26,189 bases of DNA, from positions 1-26,189 of the forward strand of contig JBEKHI010000067.1 of assembly GCA_050012355.1 (NCBI GenBank), written 5' to 3'. Numbering within the stretch: position 1 is the stretch's first letter; each line of letters begins with the position of its first letter. Shown one piece after another: positions 7,194-17,017 of the stretch. Both the position numbers and the translations under genes were made by a program. The notes below the pieces were generated by a model that ran no database searches, was not told the origin of the DNA, and saw only the letters and a list, made by a program, of their open reading frames with translations. The DNA comes from JBEKHI01 sp050012355 (GTDB lineage Bacteria > Actinomycetota > Actinomycetes > Streptosporangiales > Streptosporangiaceae).

Positions 7194-10100
7194 CAATTCT
7201 GCTAAGTCAAGAGACGGCAAGATTGTCACGTTTTATTCGTATAAGGGCGGCACGGGGCGGACTATGGCCGTCGCGAACGTCGCCTGGATATTGGCCGCGA
7301 ACGGGCATCGAGTACTAGTTAGCGACTGGGACCTGGAATCTCCAGGCCTGCACCGGTTCCTGTATCCATTCCTGGACCGCATGGAACGAGGGGCACCAGG
7401 GGTCATCGAGCTTATTCGAGCCTATGATCGGCTGGCGACGCCGAGCGACACCAATACCCGACTCAGAAAACACATACCCGAATGCGCGCGGGTAGAAAAG
7501 TACGCGTTCACCCTGAACTGGTCGTTCCCCGGTGGCGGCACACTCGATTTCCTCCCGGCCGGCCAGCAGAACGTCGAATACGTGGCGACGCTCGGCGCGA
7601 TGGACTGGGGCAACTTCTATACCAGGCTCAACGGCGGCGAGTTCCTCGACGCGCTGCGCGCCGATATGAAGGACAAGTACGACTACACCCTCATCGACAG
7701 CCGGACCGGGCTGACCGATGTCGCCGACATCTGCACGGTGCAGCTGCCCGACATCCTGGTGGACTGCTTCACGCTCAGCACCCAGGGCATCGAGGGTGCC
7801 GAACGGATGGCGCGACGCATCCAGGAGCGCTATCCCGACCACGACATCCGGGTGCTGCCGGTGCCCATGCGCGTATCTCACCCGTCGCGGGGATCGGGCC
7901 GTCAGCCGGCCTGGGCATGCGGTCTACGTCACGGTGGCGCAGCCACTGCCGGATTTCGCTTCCGGGACCTCGGTATTCGTGTCCGGGGTGAGCCAAGACG
8001 AGGCTATCGAGCGGGTGCACAGCTTGCTCGGGATCACCGGTGCATCACGCGTCCCCGCCGTCAGCTATCCCGGCGACGAGCCGCGCATCTCGCGGGTGAA
8101 CGCCCGCAATGTTCGGTTCACCGGTCGCGAGGACGACCTCAGTGAACTGCGCTCCGCGTTGCGCACTGCCGGTTCGGCGGTAGTTGTCTCTCCCATCGCG
8201 CTGCACGGCTTGGGCGGGGTAGGCAAGACGCAGCTAGCCCTCGAGTACGTGCACCGGTTCATGAGTGACTACGACGTGGTGTGGTGGCTCGAGTGCGGCC
8301 AGCCGCAGTTCATCGACGTGGCGCTCGCCGACCTTTCCGACCGGGTCCAGTCGGAGTTCGGTGTGGCCCCGCCGCCGGGCGCGACGGCCGACATGAAGGC
8401 CAGGTTCGTCATCGACCTACTCAGCACGAAGCGGACCGTTCCGCGCTGGCTGCTGGTCTATGACAACGCCGAGGACATCGACGCCGTGGCCAAGTACCTG
8501 CCGTCCGGCGGTGGTCATGTGCTGCTGACCTCCCGTAACGGTGACTGGACGACACGAACTTGTCCCATCGAGATCGAGGTCTTCCGGCGCGAGGAAAGCA
8601 TCGCGCACATGCTCAGGATCGCCCCCGATATCAGCCAGGGCGAAGCTAATGACGTGGCGACGGTTCTCGGTGACCTGCCGCTCGCGGTAGAGGCCGCGGC
8701 CACGTACCTGAAGACCTCCGGCTTCTCGGTGCAAGAGTTCCTTGGCAGGCTGAAACAGGACGCCGCCCGCACGCTGTCAGACGCGACTTACCCGGGCAAT
8801 GTGTCGACCGCGTGGGATCCGTCGCTCGACTTGCTGAAGGATCGGTCACCCGCCGCCTCGCGGTTGCTCGAGCTGTGCTCGGTGATGGCGCCGGGCATCG
8901 CTCGTGACGTCGTGTACAGCAATGCGATGGCCGAGGTGCTCGAGCCGTACGACCCGGCGCTGTCCGAACCGGTCGTCATCGGGCGGGTGGTGCACGAGGC
9001 GAGCAAGCTCGCGTTGCTCAAGGTGGACGCCAGCGCCCGGCAGATCCAGATCCACCGGCTGGTCCAGGCCGTCATCAGGAACCGGATGACCGAGGAATCG
9101 GCCGAATCGGCAAGGCGCGACGTGCATCACGTCCTCGTCGGTTCCCGCCCACAGCAGGATGTAGACGACCCGGCGAGCTGGCCGCGGTTCCGGATGATCT
9201 GGCCGCACCTGACGCCGTCGGACGCGCCTTCATCCAACGAGGAGCAGGTCCGGCAGCTATACGTCGAGCGGGTTCGCTACCTGTGGGTGCTCGGTGACCT
9301 CGACCGGGCCAGATCTCTCGCTGAAGAGGTCGCGGGCCGGTGGGAAGCGGCACTGGAATCCGGCCTGTCTGGGGTGGCTAGAGACAAGCTGCGCCGGCAG
9401 TTGCTGCAGCTGAAGTTCAACCAGGGGAACGCGCTGCGTTCGTTGTCTCGGCTGGCGGACGCCAGGAGCCTGGATGAGGCGGTCCTCGCTGAGCAGACGG
9501 AGTTGCTGGGCGCAGATCACGCACACACGCTCATGACGGCGGGCAGCCTCGCAGCGGACCTGCGCGCGGTCGGGCGGTACGGCGAAGCGCTGGCAATGGA
9601 CAGCAACACCTACCAGGCGTGGACCAGGCTGTACGGAGACGACGACCGCCGGTCACTCGCCGCGGCGAACAGCCTCGCGGTCTCTATGCGTCTGATCGGT
9701 GATGTGACTAGTGCCTTGCGTGTAGATTCCGACACGCTCGAACGCAGTCGGCAGACGCTGGGACCGATGCATCCGCTGACCTTGAGCTCCGCGCGGAACC
9801 TCGGGCGAGACCTGCTTGAGGCTGGCGAATACTCCGACGCCGTGACCCGCGCCACCGAGGCACACGGTCTGTGTGCCGAGGCGCTCGGCGCAAATTCGCC
9901 AGAAGCCCTCGACGCCAAGGTGCTGCTCGGCATCGCGCTCCGGGCCGCAGGGAATGCCGAGGGCGCCGTACCGCACTTCAACGAGGCTCTCACTGGCCTG
10001 GCCAGGCGCTTCGGTGAGCAGAGCAGCCAGGCGCTGGCGTGCCGTCTCAGCCGGTCGACGAACTCGCTGGCCATGGAACAGTCTGAAGCAGCCGAGACAG

Positions 10101-10591
10101 AGATTCGCCAGGTGCTATCCGAATATGAACGGCTGCTGGGGTCGCAGCACCCGCATACGCTCGTCTGCTGGGTCAATCTGGCGGCGGTGCTGCGTATGCA
10201 GGGGCAATACCAGGCGGCGATGGACAGCATGCGGCAGGCGGCGCCCTTGATGGAGGAGGCACTCGGCGCGGAACACCCCTACGTGCTGGCGGCCTCGATG
10301 ATGCTCGGCGCGTTGCAGGCGGACGTGGGTGACCTGGACGAAGCCGAACGGATCGAGGAACGTACGGTTGCGACGATGGAACTCGTGCTCGGCCCGGAAC
10401 ACCCCGACACGCTGCGCTGTCGCGCGAACCTACTGCTGACTCGCCTACAGCAGGGAGACTCAGCTGCTCGCTCCGAACGCGACAGGGTCATCGACCGGCT
10501 CGCGACCCTTATCGGGATGGACCACCCCACGGTCAAGACGCTGCGCGGCGGACGCCGGCTCATGCGCGCGCTTGACCCGCAGCCGTTCTAA
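7186..10591 (+). pseudogene. fxsT-like MinD/TIR/NB-ARC/TPR gene, internal deletion and frameshift
   Basis: The ATG at 7186 follows an AAGGAG site 8 bases upstream. The first frame (to 8145, 319 codons) encodes a MinD-like ATPase with deviant Walker A K-G-G-T-G-R-T at residues 20-26 and D-W-D-L-E-S-P-G, recognisable only to P-V-P-M-R near 7870. From there homology moves to another frame, open to 10591. That frame resumes in the second half of a TIR domain (A-Y-L-T-R...), then N-V-R-F-T-G-R-E, an NB-ARC P-loop G-L-G-G-V-G-K-T and TPR repeats to the end. Compared with the intact paralogue at 11665-15594, roughly 170 codons are missing and the reading frame is broken. The C-terminal frame has GTG codons (first at 7934), so a separate NB-ARC/TPR polypeptide is conceivable. 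No stop has accumulated in 880 codons, so the lesion is recent or the fragment is still used. A sequencing or assembly error cannot be excluded. Confidence 0.75.
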
Positions 10592-10626
10592 CCTGTTTCC
10601 CGCTTTCACCCGAGCCAGCACCCAGG

Positions 10627-11535
10627 CTAGCTGACCGTTCCTTGATCCGCGGGAACGGCCAGCGGGTTCAGCCAGCCAAGGACTCGAGGGAGGACCGCAA
10701 CCGCGTCGAAATGCGCCGCACCTGTTTGGACTTCGATGTGTGCCCCTGGGATCTGATCCGCGAGCCACCGGGTGTGGGCCACCGGTGAGAAGACATCCTC
10801 TGCGCCGTGCCACAGGAGCACCGGTATCTCGATCTTGCCAAGGTCGAAGCCCCAGGGCCTGCGGAACGCGAGTACGTCATCGATCCAGCCATCCGCGCCG
10901 CATCTGAGTGCCTCGGCGTAGGTCCTCGTCAGAAGGCGCCGGATACCGTGATCATCCACGATCCTGCGGTCCGGGTCGGTGAGCGCTGGTTCCAGGAACT
11001 TGAGCAGGAACTCCGGATCATCGCGGATGAGTTCCACCCGGGCGCTCAAGTCGGCGGTCATCTCATCCGTGAAGCTATCGGCGAGGCCGTATTCCTCCAC
11101 GTTCGATCGGGTCATCCCGTCGTACCAGTCGAGGCCGGGAGCGTTGGCGGGAGCCAGGCCAACGAGCACAGCCGCCTTGCCGACGAGACCGGTGAGCAAG
11201 GACGTGCACGCTAGGGCGTGCGGACCGCCCCCTGACCTGCCGACAACGGCGAACTCGTTGAGTCCGAGATCGCGGGAGATGGCTACCACGTCTTCCGCCG
11301 CGTCCGCGACGATCCTGCCTTCCTGTCGTGTCGACGCGCCGTAGCCTGGCCGGTCGTAACAGATGAGCCGGACACCGAGTCGGTACAGGAGGCTAGACCG
11401 TGGAATAGGCCCGTGGCGGCTGCCTGGGGTGCCGTGCAGCAAGAAAACCGGATATCCGTCGGGAGCGCCGTGAATGTCAAAGGCTACCTGGTGGCTACCG
11501 CGTTCGTCGGTTACACCTACTATCTGCGTCACCAC
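10627..11535 (-). CDS. Alpha/beta-hydrolase fold protein
   Basis: A 302-residue alpha/beta hydrolase. The oxyanion-hole motif H-G-T-P-G-S is at residues 34-39, followed by Y-D-R-P-G-Y-G-x-S. The nucleophile elbow G-R-S-G-G-G gives S101, the acid is probably D247 (H-G-A-E-D) and the base H275 (A-A-H-F). This corresponds to the common AB-hydrolase family of esterases, epoxide hydrolases and related enzymes; the substrate cannot be told. The start is a double GTG (11535 and 11532) with GGAGG just upstream. It follows fxsT on the same strand after 129 bases containing its own possible promoter, so it may be separate from the FxS operon. It converges on the broken fxsT-like gene with 35 bases between them. 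Confidence 0.85.
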   Translation of the reverse strand: MVTQIVGVTDERGSHQVAFDIHGAPDGYPVFLLHGTPGSRHGPIPRSSLLYRLGVRLICYDRPGYGASTRQEGRIVADAAEDVVAISRDLGLNEFAVVGRSGGGPHALACTSLLTGLVGKAAVLVGLAPANAPGLDWYDGMTRSNVEEYGLADSFTDEMTADLSARVELIRDDPEFLLKFLEPALTDPDRRIVDDHGIRRLLTRTYAEALRCGADGWIDDVLAFRRPWGFDLGKIEIPVLLWHGAEDVFSPVAHTRWLADQIPGAHIEVQTGAAHFDAVAVLPRVLGWLNPLAVPADQGTVS

Positions 11536-11590
11536 GGCCTCCGTCGTTGGTAGCGGTGCCTAATTCTAAGGTCGAATCATAATCCTCCGC
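11536..11590 (-). promoter_or_regulatory. Candidate promoter of the alpha/beta hydrolase
   Basis: In the AT-rich gap after fxsT, the minus strand carries TAGAAT (11568-11563), five of six matches to the -10 consensus. A start would fall about 20 bases before the GTG, with GGAGG in the leader. No convincing -35 element was found. Confidence 0.3.
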
Positions 11591-11664
11591 ATGCAGTCAT
11601 TACACAACGAATCTTTCTCATTAATTCCCGGTTATTGCGTCATCGGGACTTGACAAATCGTCGA

Positions 11665-14600
11665 TCAGATAACCTGAGGCTCCAGGTCTCTGTTCTGAAG
11701 TCGCCATTGTCGCAACGCGGTGACATTGGGATGTGCCTCGCCGATGACGGCGCTCAACTCGTCGATCACCCGCTGGCGCACTTTCTCCGATTCCTCTGAC
11801 TTGCCGCTTTCCCGCATGGTTACCGCTAGGTTGGCCTCGCAGACAAGGGCGTCGGGATGATGGGGACCGAGCGACTTTTTCAGTCGTGGCAGGGTTTCGA
11901 TTTGCAGGGCTGCGGCGTCGCCGAGCTGCCCGAGGTCGAATAGGCAGTTCGCCATGTTGATCGCGCAGGAGAGCGTGAACGGGTGATCGGCGCCGAGCCT
12001 GCGGCGCAGCGTCCGCACAGTCTTGTCGGCCAGTTCAAGGCCATCACGTGCGGAGCCGATGCCTCGCAGGTACGTCGAGAGGTTACTGGCCACCGCCAGC
12101 GTGTACGGGTGTTCGGCACCGAGGGTCCGCTCGTACGATTGCATGACCTCAATCGCCAGGTTGCGCGCTCCTTGCTTATCGTCGAGCGCGGACAGGTCGC
12201 AGGCGAGGTTCAGTGTGCACGCCAGCGCGTCTGGATGATCCGCGCCGTAGTTCTTGAGATAGCGTTCCCGCGTCTGGCTGGTGATCCCGTACGCCTCGTC
12301 GAGGTTGCCGATCTTGCGCAGCGACACCGACAGCGACTTGGCCGTGCGCAGCGAGTCGACGAACTCGTCGCCTAGCACCTCCACGTATTGCGCGTAGGTC
12401 TCACGGAGCAGCTCGGCGGACTCGGTGTATTCGCCGTTTTCCCGCAGATCGCGGGCGAGCATGGAGGCCGAATGCAGCGTATAGGGATGGCTGTCGGACA
12501 GCACTGCCTGCCTCTTGGCCAGGGTGTCACGGTCTAGGTCGCGTGCCGCGTCGTAGTCCCCGACACAGCGCAGGTCCACCGCCAGGTTGTTCGCGAGCGA
12601 GAGCGTGCTCGGATGGTCCTCTCCGAAGACGTCCTTCAGGCTCTCGTAAGTCTGCTGGTCCATGGCCAGCGCGTCGGAGTACTCGCCGAGCCCGCGTAGG
12701 TCGCCGGCGAGGCCGCCGAGCGTCTGCAGCGTGTGCGGGTGTCCCTCGGGCAGCACCCGCTGCTGCAGTTTGAGCACACCCATGTCGGTTTCGCGGGCCT
12801 CCGCGTACCTGCCCTGGGAGCGGAGCACGTTCGCCAGATGGAAGCGGAGGTACAGGGTCTGCCTGTCGTCCTCGCCAAGCCCCTCATCCCACGCGGTTTT
12901 CAGCCTGGAGCCGAATTCCAGCGCCTCGTCGAACTCACCGCACTTCCAGAGATAGCGCACCCGGTCGATGAGCAACTGACGGGTCTCCTCCTCGTCACAC
13001 TCACCGGCGCGCGATGGGCCGAGGTGCGGCCAGATCCAGTCGTAGCGCGACCAGTTTCCAGGGTCGTCGGTGTCGCCCTGTCGCGGCCGGGCGCCTGCCA
13101 GGATGCTGTGCACCTCGTGCCTGGCTTCCTCGCGTTCTTCCTCAGTTTTCAGGCTGGACCTGATCACTGCCTGCACCAGGCGGTGTACCTGGATCGAGTT
13201 GCTGCTCTGGTCGACTCTCGCGAGGGCGAATCGGGTGATCTGCCTGATGAGCTGGCCGAGCACGATGCGCTCCTTGAGCCTGGCATCCAGCGGCACCAGG
13301 GTCTGGATCATCTCATCGCTGTACAAGAGCTGCAGGGAGATCGGCTCGGGGGCGAAGAACGCGCACAGCTCGAGCAGCCTGGCGGCCGCGGGGGACTGGG
13401 TTTGCAACCGGTTGAACGACAGCCGCCAGGTCGCGGCCACCGGGACCGGGTACTCGGCCGGCTGGCTCAGCTCCAGCACGCTCGTGAGCTGGCTGTCCAG
13501 TTCACGCACGTAGCTAGTGGCCGTCGTGCCCGTCTCCGCCAGCCACGCACCCGCCTGCTCGATCGCGAGCGGCAGGTCACCCAGTTTCTCGGCCACCAAG
13601 TTCGCGTCGGCGGTGGGCAGCTTGGGGACGCGGCGCTGTAGGTGCTCGATGCTCTCCGCGCGGGAGAACACGTCGATCTCCACCGGCTCGGCGACCCGGG
13701 ACCAGATCGGGTTACGCGAGGTGATCAAGACGTGGCCGGGCCCGCCAGGCAGGAACGGCGCGATCTCCTCGGGGTCGTCCGCGTTGTCGAAGATGAGCAG
13801 CCAGTGGCTGTGGGGTGCGCCACGGCGCAGCGCTTCCCTGGCCGCCTGCGCGGCCTCTGTCACGCTATCGCCGACCCGGATGCCGAGCTTTGAGGCCAGT
13901 TCGGCGAGCGCCGGATTGACCAGCTCGCGCTGCTCGGCGGAGATCCACCACACCACGTCATAGTCCGCCATGTACCGGTGCGCGTACTCCAGTGCGACCT
14001 GCGTCTTGCCCACACCGCCGAGGCCGTACAAAGCGAGCGGCAACACGACCGCCTGGCTGCTGCTGGCGAGCTGCTCGCGCAGCTTTTCCAGGACGTCGTT
14101 GCGGCCGGTGAACGCGGCATTGCGGGTGGGAACGTTCCACACCGGCGGGATGGCCCGCGGGAAGCGCGGTTCTAGTGCCTCGGCGTCGGCGGGATGCCCA
14201 GGATCCTGGGCAGCACGGCCAAGGGTCCGGAACAGCTCATCCTTGGCTTGCGCCGCGTTCCTGCGTGTCAGGTCCACGACGGTGCGGTCGGCGAACGGAC
14301 CGGTCAGCGCGACCTCGCCGACCCGGACCGGGATGAGGCGTCGGCTAGAACCCACCGGGTCGGCGGCGGCGAGTGACTCCCACACGCCGCGGGCCTGCGG
14401 GGAGCGCAGATACGCCGCCGACAGCAAGGCGATGGTCCGCCTTGCGGATTCGGTTCCGCGATGTGACTCGGTGCGGACGTCGGCGCCCGCTGCGGCCGCG
14501 GTGTCCTCACGAAGCACGCGGAAGCCGGCCTGGCCGAGCACAGCGGTGATCCAGTCGGCCCACATCCGGTCCTCGGGAACGTAACTGAGGTAGAGATCGG

Positions 14601-15594
14601 CCGGCGGGGAGACCCGGCGGCGAGTGAAGGCGGCCTGATACCTGAGCCTGACCTCCTCTTCCACCGGCGGCAGCGAGGTGACCTGGCCGTCGGTGACGGC
14701 GCTGGTGAGCCGTTCGAAGGCGGCGAGCATCGACGTGGACAATCCAGGAACGTCGCCGAAGCTCGCGAGCATTTCTTCGAAGGCGTAGAACGGCTTGTAC
14801 GGGATCTCGATGGAGCCCCAGTACTTCGTCGCTTCTTCTTCGGTCATCCCGTTCGGGAACCGGTCAAAGCGCAGCCTGGCCAGTGCCCGGCCAGCGTCGA
14901 GTTTCTCCTTCTCCGCGTCGTCGATGCGCATCGGCACCGGAAAGATCCTGATGTTCTTGGCTTGGTAGAGTTCGTCGATGCTGCGCGCCACGGCTGCCGC
15001 GCCTTCGATGCTCTGGTCGCTGAGCGTGAAGCAGTCCACCACGATGTCCGGGAAGTGAACGGTGCAGATGTCCGCGATGTCGCTTAGCCCGGTCCGGCTG
15101 TCGATGAGTGTGTAGTCGTAGTTTGCCTTCATGTCGGCCCGCAGCGCGTCGAAGAACTGCCCGCCGCCGAGCCGTCCGTAGAAGTCATCCCAGTCGATGG
15201 CGGAGATGGCGGTGGCGTAGTCGCGGTTCTGCCGGCCGGCACTGACAAATGCCAGTGAGCCGTCGTCGGAGAAGTGCGGCCAGTTGACGGGCGTGGCGAG
15301 CGCGGCGGTCCGCGCGTACGGCAGGTGCCAGTCGCCGGGACGGTCGTCTTCTTTATGGGTGACTGCCCAGACATAGTCGGTGATGAGGTCGATGATCCCG
15401 GGGCCGTCAGTGATCTTCGCCTGATTGAGGAACGGATGGAAAAACTTGTGCAGTCCTGGTGAGTCCAGATCCCAGTCGACTGTGAGGACCTTCAGCCCGT
15501 TGCTCGCGAGAATCCAGGCTGTGTTGGCCAGGGCCATCGTGCGGCCCGTCCCCCCTTTAAAGGAGTAGAAGGTGACGATCTTCCCCTCAGTCAT
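11665..15594 (-). CDS. fxsT: FxSxx-COOH system tetratricopeptide-repeat STAND protein FxsT
   Basis: A 1309-residue multidomain protein. Residues 1-300 are a MinD/ParA-like ATPase with deviant Walker A K-G-G-T-G-R-T (13-19) and V-D-W-D-L-D-S-P-G. Residues about 325-455 are a TIR-like domain (D-L-Y-L-S-Y-V-P-E-D; L-L-S-A-A-Y-L) in which the usual catalytic Glu before Trp is V404. Residues about 485-780 are NB-ARC (A-A-F-T-G-R; P-loop G-L-G-G-V-G-K-T near 522-529; L-L-I-F-D-N-A-D-D; L-I-T-S-R-N). Residues about 900-1290 hold tandem TPR units of the kinesin-light-chain type (L-G-x-x-H-P-x-T-L). This is the architecture named FxsT in FxSxx-COOH loci. The ATG at 15594 was chosen because it overlaps the fxsC stop by 8 bases and starts just before G-K-I-V-T-F-Y; an in-frame start further upstream (15636) would lie deep inside fxsC. 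Confidence 0.88.
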   Translation of the reverse strand: MTEGKIVTFYSFKGGTGRTMALANTAWILASNGLKVLTVDWDLDSPGLHKFFHPFLNQAKITDGPGIIDLITDYVWAVTHKEDDRPGDWHLPYARTAALATPVNWPHFSDDGSLAFVSAGRQNRDYATAISAIDWDDFYGRLGGGQFFDALRADMKANYDYTLIDSRTGLSDIADICTVHFPDIVVDCFTLSDQSIEGAAAVARSIDELYQAKNIRIFPVPMRIDDAEKEKLDAGRALARLRFDRFPNGMTEEEATKYWGSIEIPYKPFYAFEEMLASFGDVPGLSTSMLAAFERLTSAVTDGQVTSLPPVEEEVRLRYQAAFTRRRVSPPADLYLSYVPEDRMWADWITAVLGQAGFRVLREDTAAAAGADVRTESHRGTESARRTIALLSAAYLRSPQARGVWESLAAADPVGSSRRLIPVRVGEVALTGPFADRTVVDLTRRNAAQAKDELFRTLGRAAQDPGHPADAEALEPRFPRAIPPVWNVPTRNAAFTGRNDVLEKLREQLASSSQAVVLPLALYGLGGVGKTQVALEYAHRYMADYDVVWWISAEQRELVNPALAELASKLGIRVGDSVTEAAQAAREALRRGAPHSHWLLIFDNADDPEEIAPFLPGGPGHVLITSRNPIWSRVAEPVEIDVFSRAESIEHLQRRVPKLPTADANLVAEKLGDLPLAIEQAGAWLAETGTTATSYVRELDSQLTSVLELSQPAEYPVPVAATWRLSFNRLQTQSPAAARLLELCAFFAPEPISLQLLYSDEMIQTLVPLDARLKERIVLGQLIRQITRFALARVDQSSNSIQVHRLVQAVIRSSLKTEEEREEARHEVHSILAGARPRQGDTDDPGNWSRYDWIWPHLGPSRAGECDEEETRQLLIDRVRYLWKCGEFDEALEFGSRLKTAWDEGLGEDDRQTLYLRFHLANVLRSQGRYAEARETDMGVLKLQQRVLPEGHPHTLQTLGGLAGDLRGLGEYSDALAMDQQTYESLKDVFGEDHPSTLSLANNLAVDLRCVGDYDAARDLDRDTLAKRQAVLSDSHPYTLHSASMLARDLRENGEYTESAELLRETYAQYVEVLGDEFVDSLRTAKSLSVSLRKIGNLDEAYGITSQTRERYLKNYGADHPDALACTLNLACDLSALDDKQGARNLAIEVMQSYERTLGAEHPYTLAVASNLSTYLRGIGSARDGLELADKTVRTLRRRLGADHPFTLSCAINMANCLFDLGQLGDAAALQIETLPRLKKSLGPHHPDALVCEANLAVTMRESGKSEESEKVRQRVIDELSAVIGEAHPNVTALRQWRLQNRDLEPQVI

Positions 15595-16930
15595 CGCTGC
15601 GCTCCGGGTTCGGCTGTTCGATGGCGGTTTGCTCACCGGCCGGGTGATCTGATGGACCTGGCCAGTAGGTAGTGGGGCCGCGCAACCTGGGTTTCTTGGT
15701 CGTCGGCCCGTCGGGTGGGTAGGCCTGAGCGTGCTTGAGGTAGTAGCGGACGGCCTCTGTAGCGACCTGCGGTAGCGCTCCGCTGAAATCCTCGAGGGAA
15801 GGTACGCCCCGCGTAGTCCTGATGTACGTTGGCCTGCCCTGGGCCAGTTTGCGTCCGAGCGCCGCCTCCACGTTTTCCAGTAGCATGGCCCGGGCCTGCA
15901 TGGTTTCTTCGTCGCTCAGGTTCAGCGGAACAATAACCTGGATCCATGGTTCGTCCGGGCTGTTGAACGGACTCAGCGCCGACCGGTACTCGGCGTGCAC
16001 GGTCGCCCATGGATCGACCAGCAGCACCTCGGGTTCTAGCGCCCGGCCGTTGGCGGCGAACGCGGCCCCACGTTCGTCGAGATCACTGATGACCGGCCGG
16101 TATCCCAGATTTCTCGCCAGATCGGACGCATGGTCGGCGAGTGGCCGACGGCAATCCGGATAGTAGGGATTCCATTCCCGTACGGTTCTGCCATACGGAG
16201 ACGAGCCGCGTCCATCGGGCAGGTCGTCCTTTGACGGAGCCACGATGGTGATCCGGAGCCGCCGTTCGCTGGGGTCGGGTGTGTGGGCCGAGCCGAAGGC
16301 GCTCTCGAGCCCTTCGTAGTCCGATGGCTGCCCAGGATCGATCTGCACACGCTGCGCGACCTGCACGATCCGCTTGGCTAGACCGAACACCGCCGTCTTG
16401 TAGGCCGCCCTATAGCGGTCGTCTCCTTCGAGCTGGCTCAGGCCGTAGAGTCCTTCACTCACGTACAGATGGCCGAGCTCCCAGTGGTCGAACTGGATCG
16501 TCCTCGCCGCTTCCGGCAGCGAGGACATGTCCACTGGAGTCCAGACGACAGGGACGATAGCTTCGATCGGATGCGCCTGCCGGGCGCTCTGGTGCGCCAT
16601 GCGGAGGGCGAATGCCCACCACTCTTTGCCGCATTGCGGACTGCTGAAGAAACGTGCCGAATACAGTGGCACGAAGACGCGGCAGGTGGCCAGCGCGCGC
16701 GACAGTTCCCAGGGCCAGAGGTTTCCGGGGCGCAGCTCGTGGTCCATGAAACCGACCCTCGCGCCGGCCGGAACGTCGGTAAGGGCAAGGATGTGTTTAC
16801 ACAGCTCGTTATAGAGCCGCATCACTCCTTCGTTGGGATCCGCGCCCACGGGATCGTGCTGCGGCGTGTGCGCATAACTGAGGAAGAAATAGGGCGCGTC
16901 GTCCGCACCAGGAAGGTATGGTCCAGTCAC
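15587..16930 (-). CDS. fxsC: TIR-like protein FxsC of the FxSxx-COOH system
   Basis: A 447-residue cytoplasmic protein. The N-terminal TIR-like domain runs from about 12 to 170: P-Y-F-F-L-S-Y-A-H is the first strand, V-G-F-M-D-H-E-L-R-P-G-N is the BB-loop region, and F-F-S-S-P-Q-C-G-K-E-W-W contains E103 at the position of the NADase glutamate. The C-terminal part, with N-x-S-x-x-P-Y-G-R-x-V-x-E-W-N-P-Y around residues 245-260, matches my recollection of the FxsC-specific domain (TIGR04276). It starts with GTG preceded by AAGGGGGA and lies between the acetyltransferase gene and fxsT, overlapping fxsT by 8 bases. Molecular role undetermined; NAD hydrolysis or signalling is inference from the TIR fold. 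Confidence 0.85.
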   Translation of the reverse strand: MTGPYLPGADDAPYFFLSYAHTPQHDPVGADPNEGVMRLYNELCKHILALTDVPAGARVGFMDHELRPGNLWPWELSRALATCRVFVPLYSARFFSSPQCGKEWWAFALRMAHQSARQAHPIEAIVPVVWTPVDMSSLPEAARTIQFDHWELGHLYVSEGLYGLSQLEGDDRYRAAYKTAVFGLAKRIVQVAQRVQIDPGQPSDYEGLESAFGSAHTPDPSERRLRITIVAPSKDDLPDGRGSSPYGRTVREWNPYYPDCRRPLADHASDLARNLGYRPVISDLDERGAAFAANGRALEPEVLLVDPWATVHAEYRSALSPFNSPDEPWIQVIVPLNLSDEETMQARAMLLENVEAALGRKLAQGRPTYIRTTRGVPSLEDFSGALPQVATEAVRYYLKHAQAYPPDGPTTKKPRLRGPTTYWPGPSDHPAGEQTAIEQPNPERSDD

Positions 16931-16967
16931 CCGTCCCCCTTCCCGTGATTCCGCGCGAGCACGGCGG

Positions 16968-16980
16968 TAAGCCCACTATA
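16968..16980 (-). promoter_or_regulatory. Possible internal promoter upstream of fxsC
   Basis: In the 87-base gap between the acetyltransferase gene and fxsC, the minus strand carries TATAGT (16980-16975), five of six matches to a -10 box. The implied start near 16968 leaves a leader of about 38 bases ahead of the GTG. No clear -35 element was seen, so fxsC and fxsT may have their own promoter or simply be read through from fxsA. Confidence 0.25.
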
Positions 16981-17017
16981 AGAGGCTCGCTAATTACTTG
17001 GGAAGTGCAGGACGGCT

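Noticed and set aside
7860..7940. Programmed ribosomal frameshift joining the two halves of the fxsT-like gene
   Set aside because: No slippery heptamer followed by a stem-loop was evident, and about 170 codons present in the paralogue are missing at the junction, which a deletion explains better.
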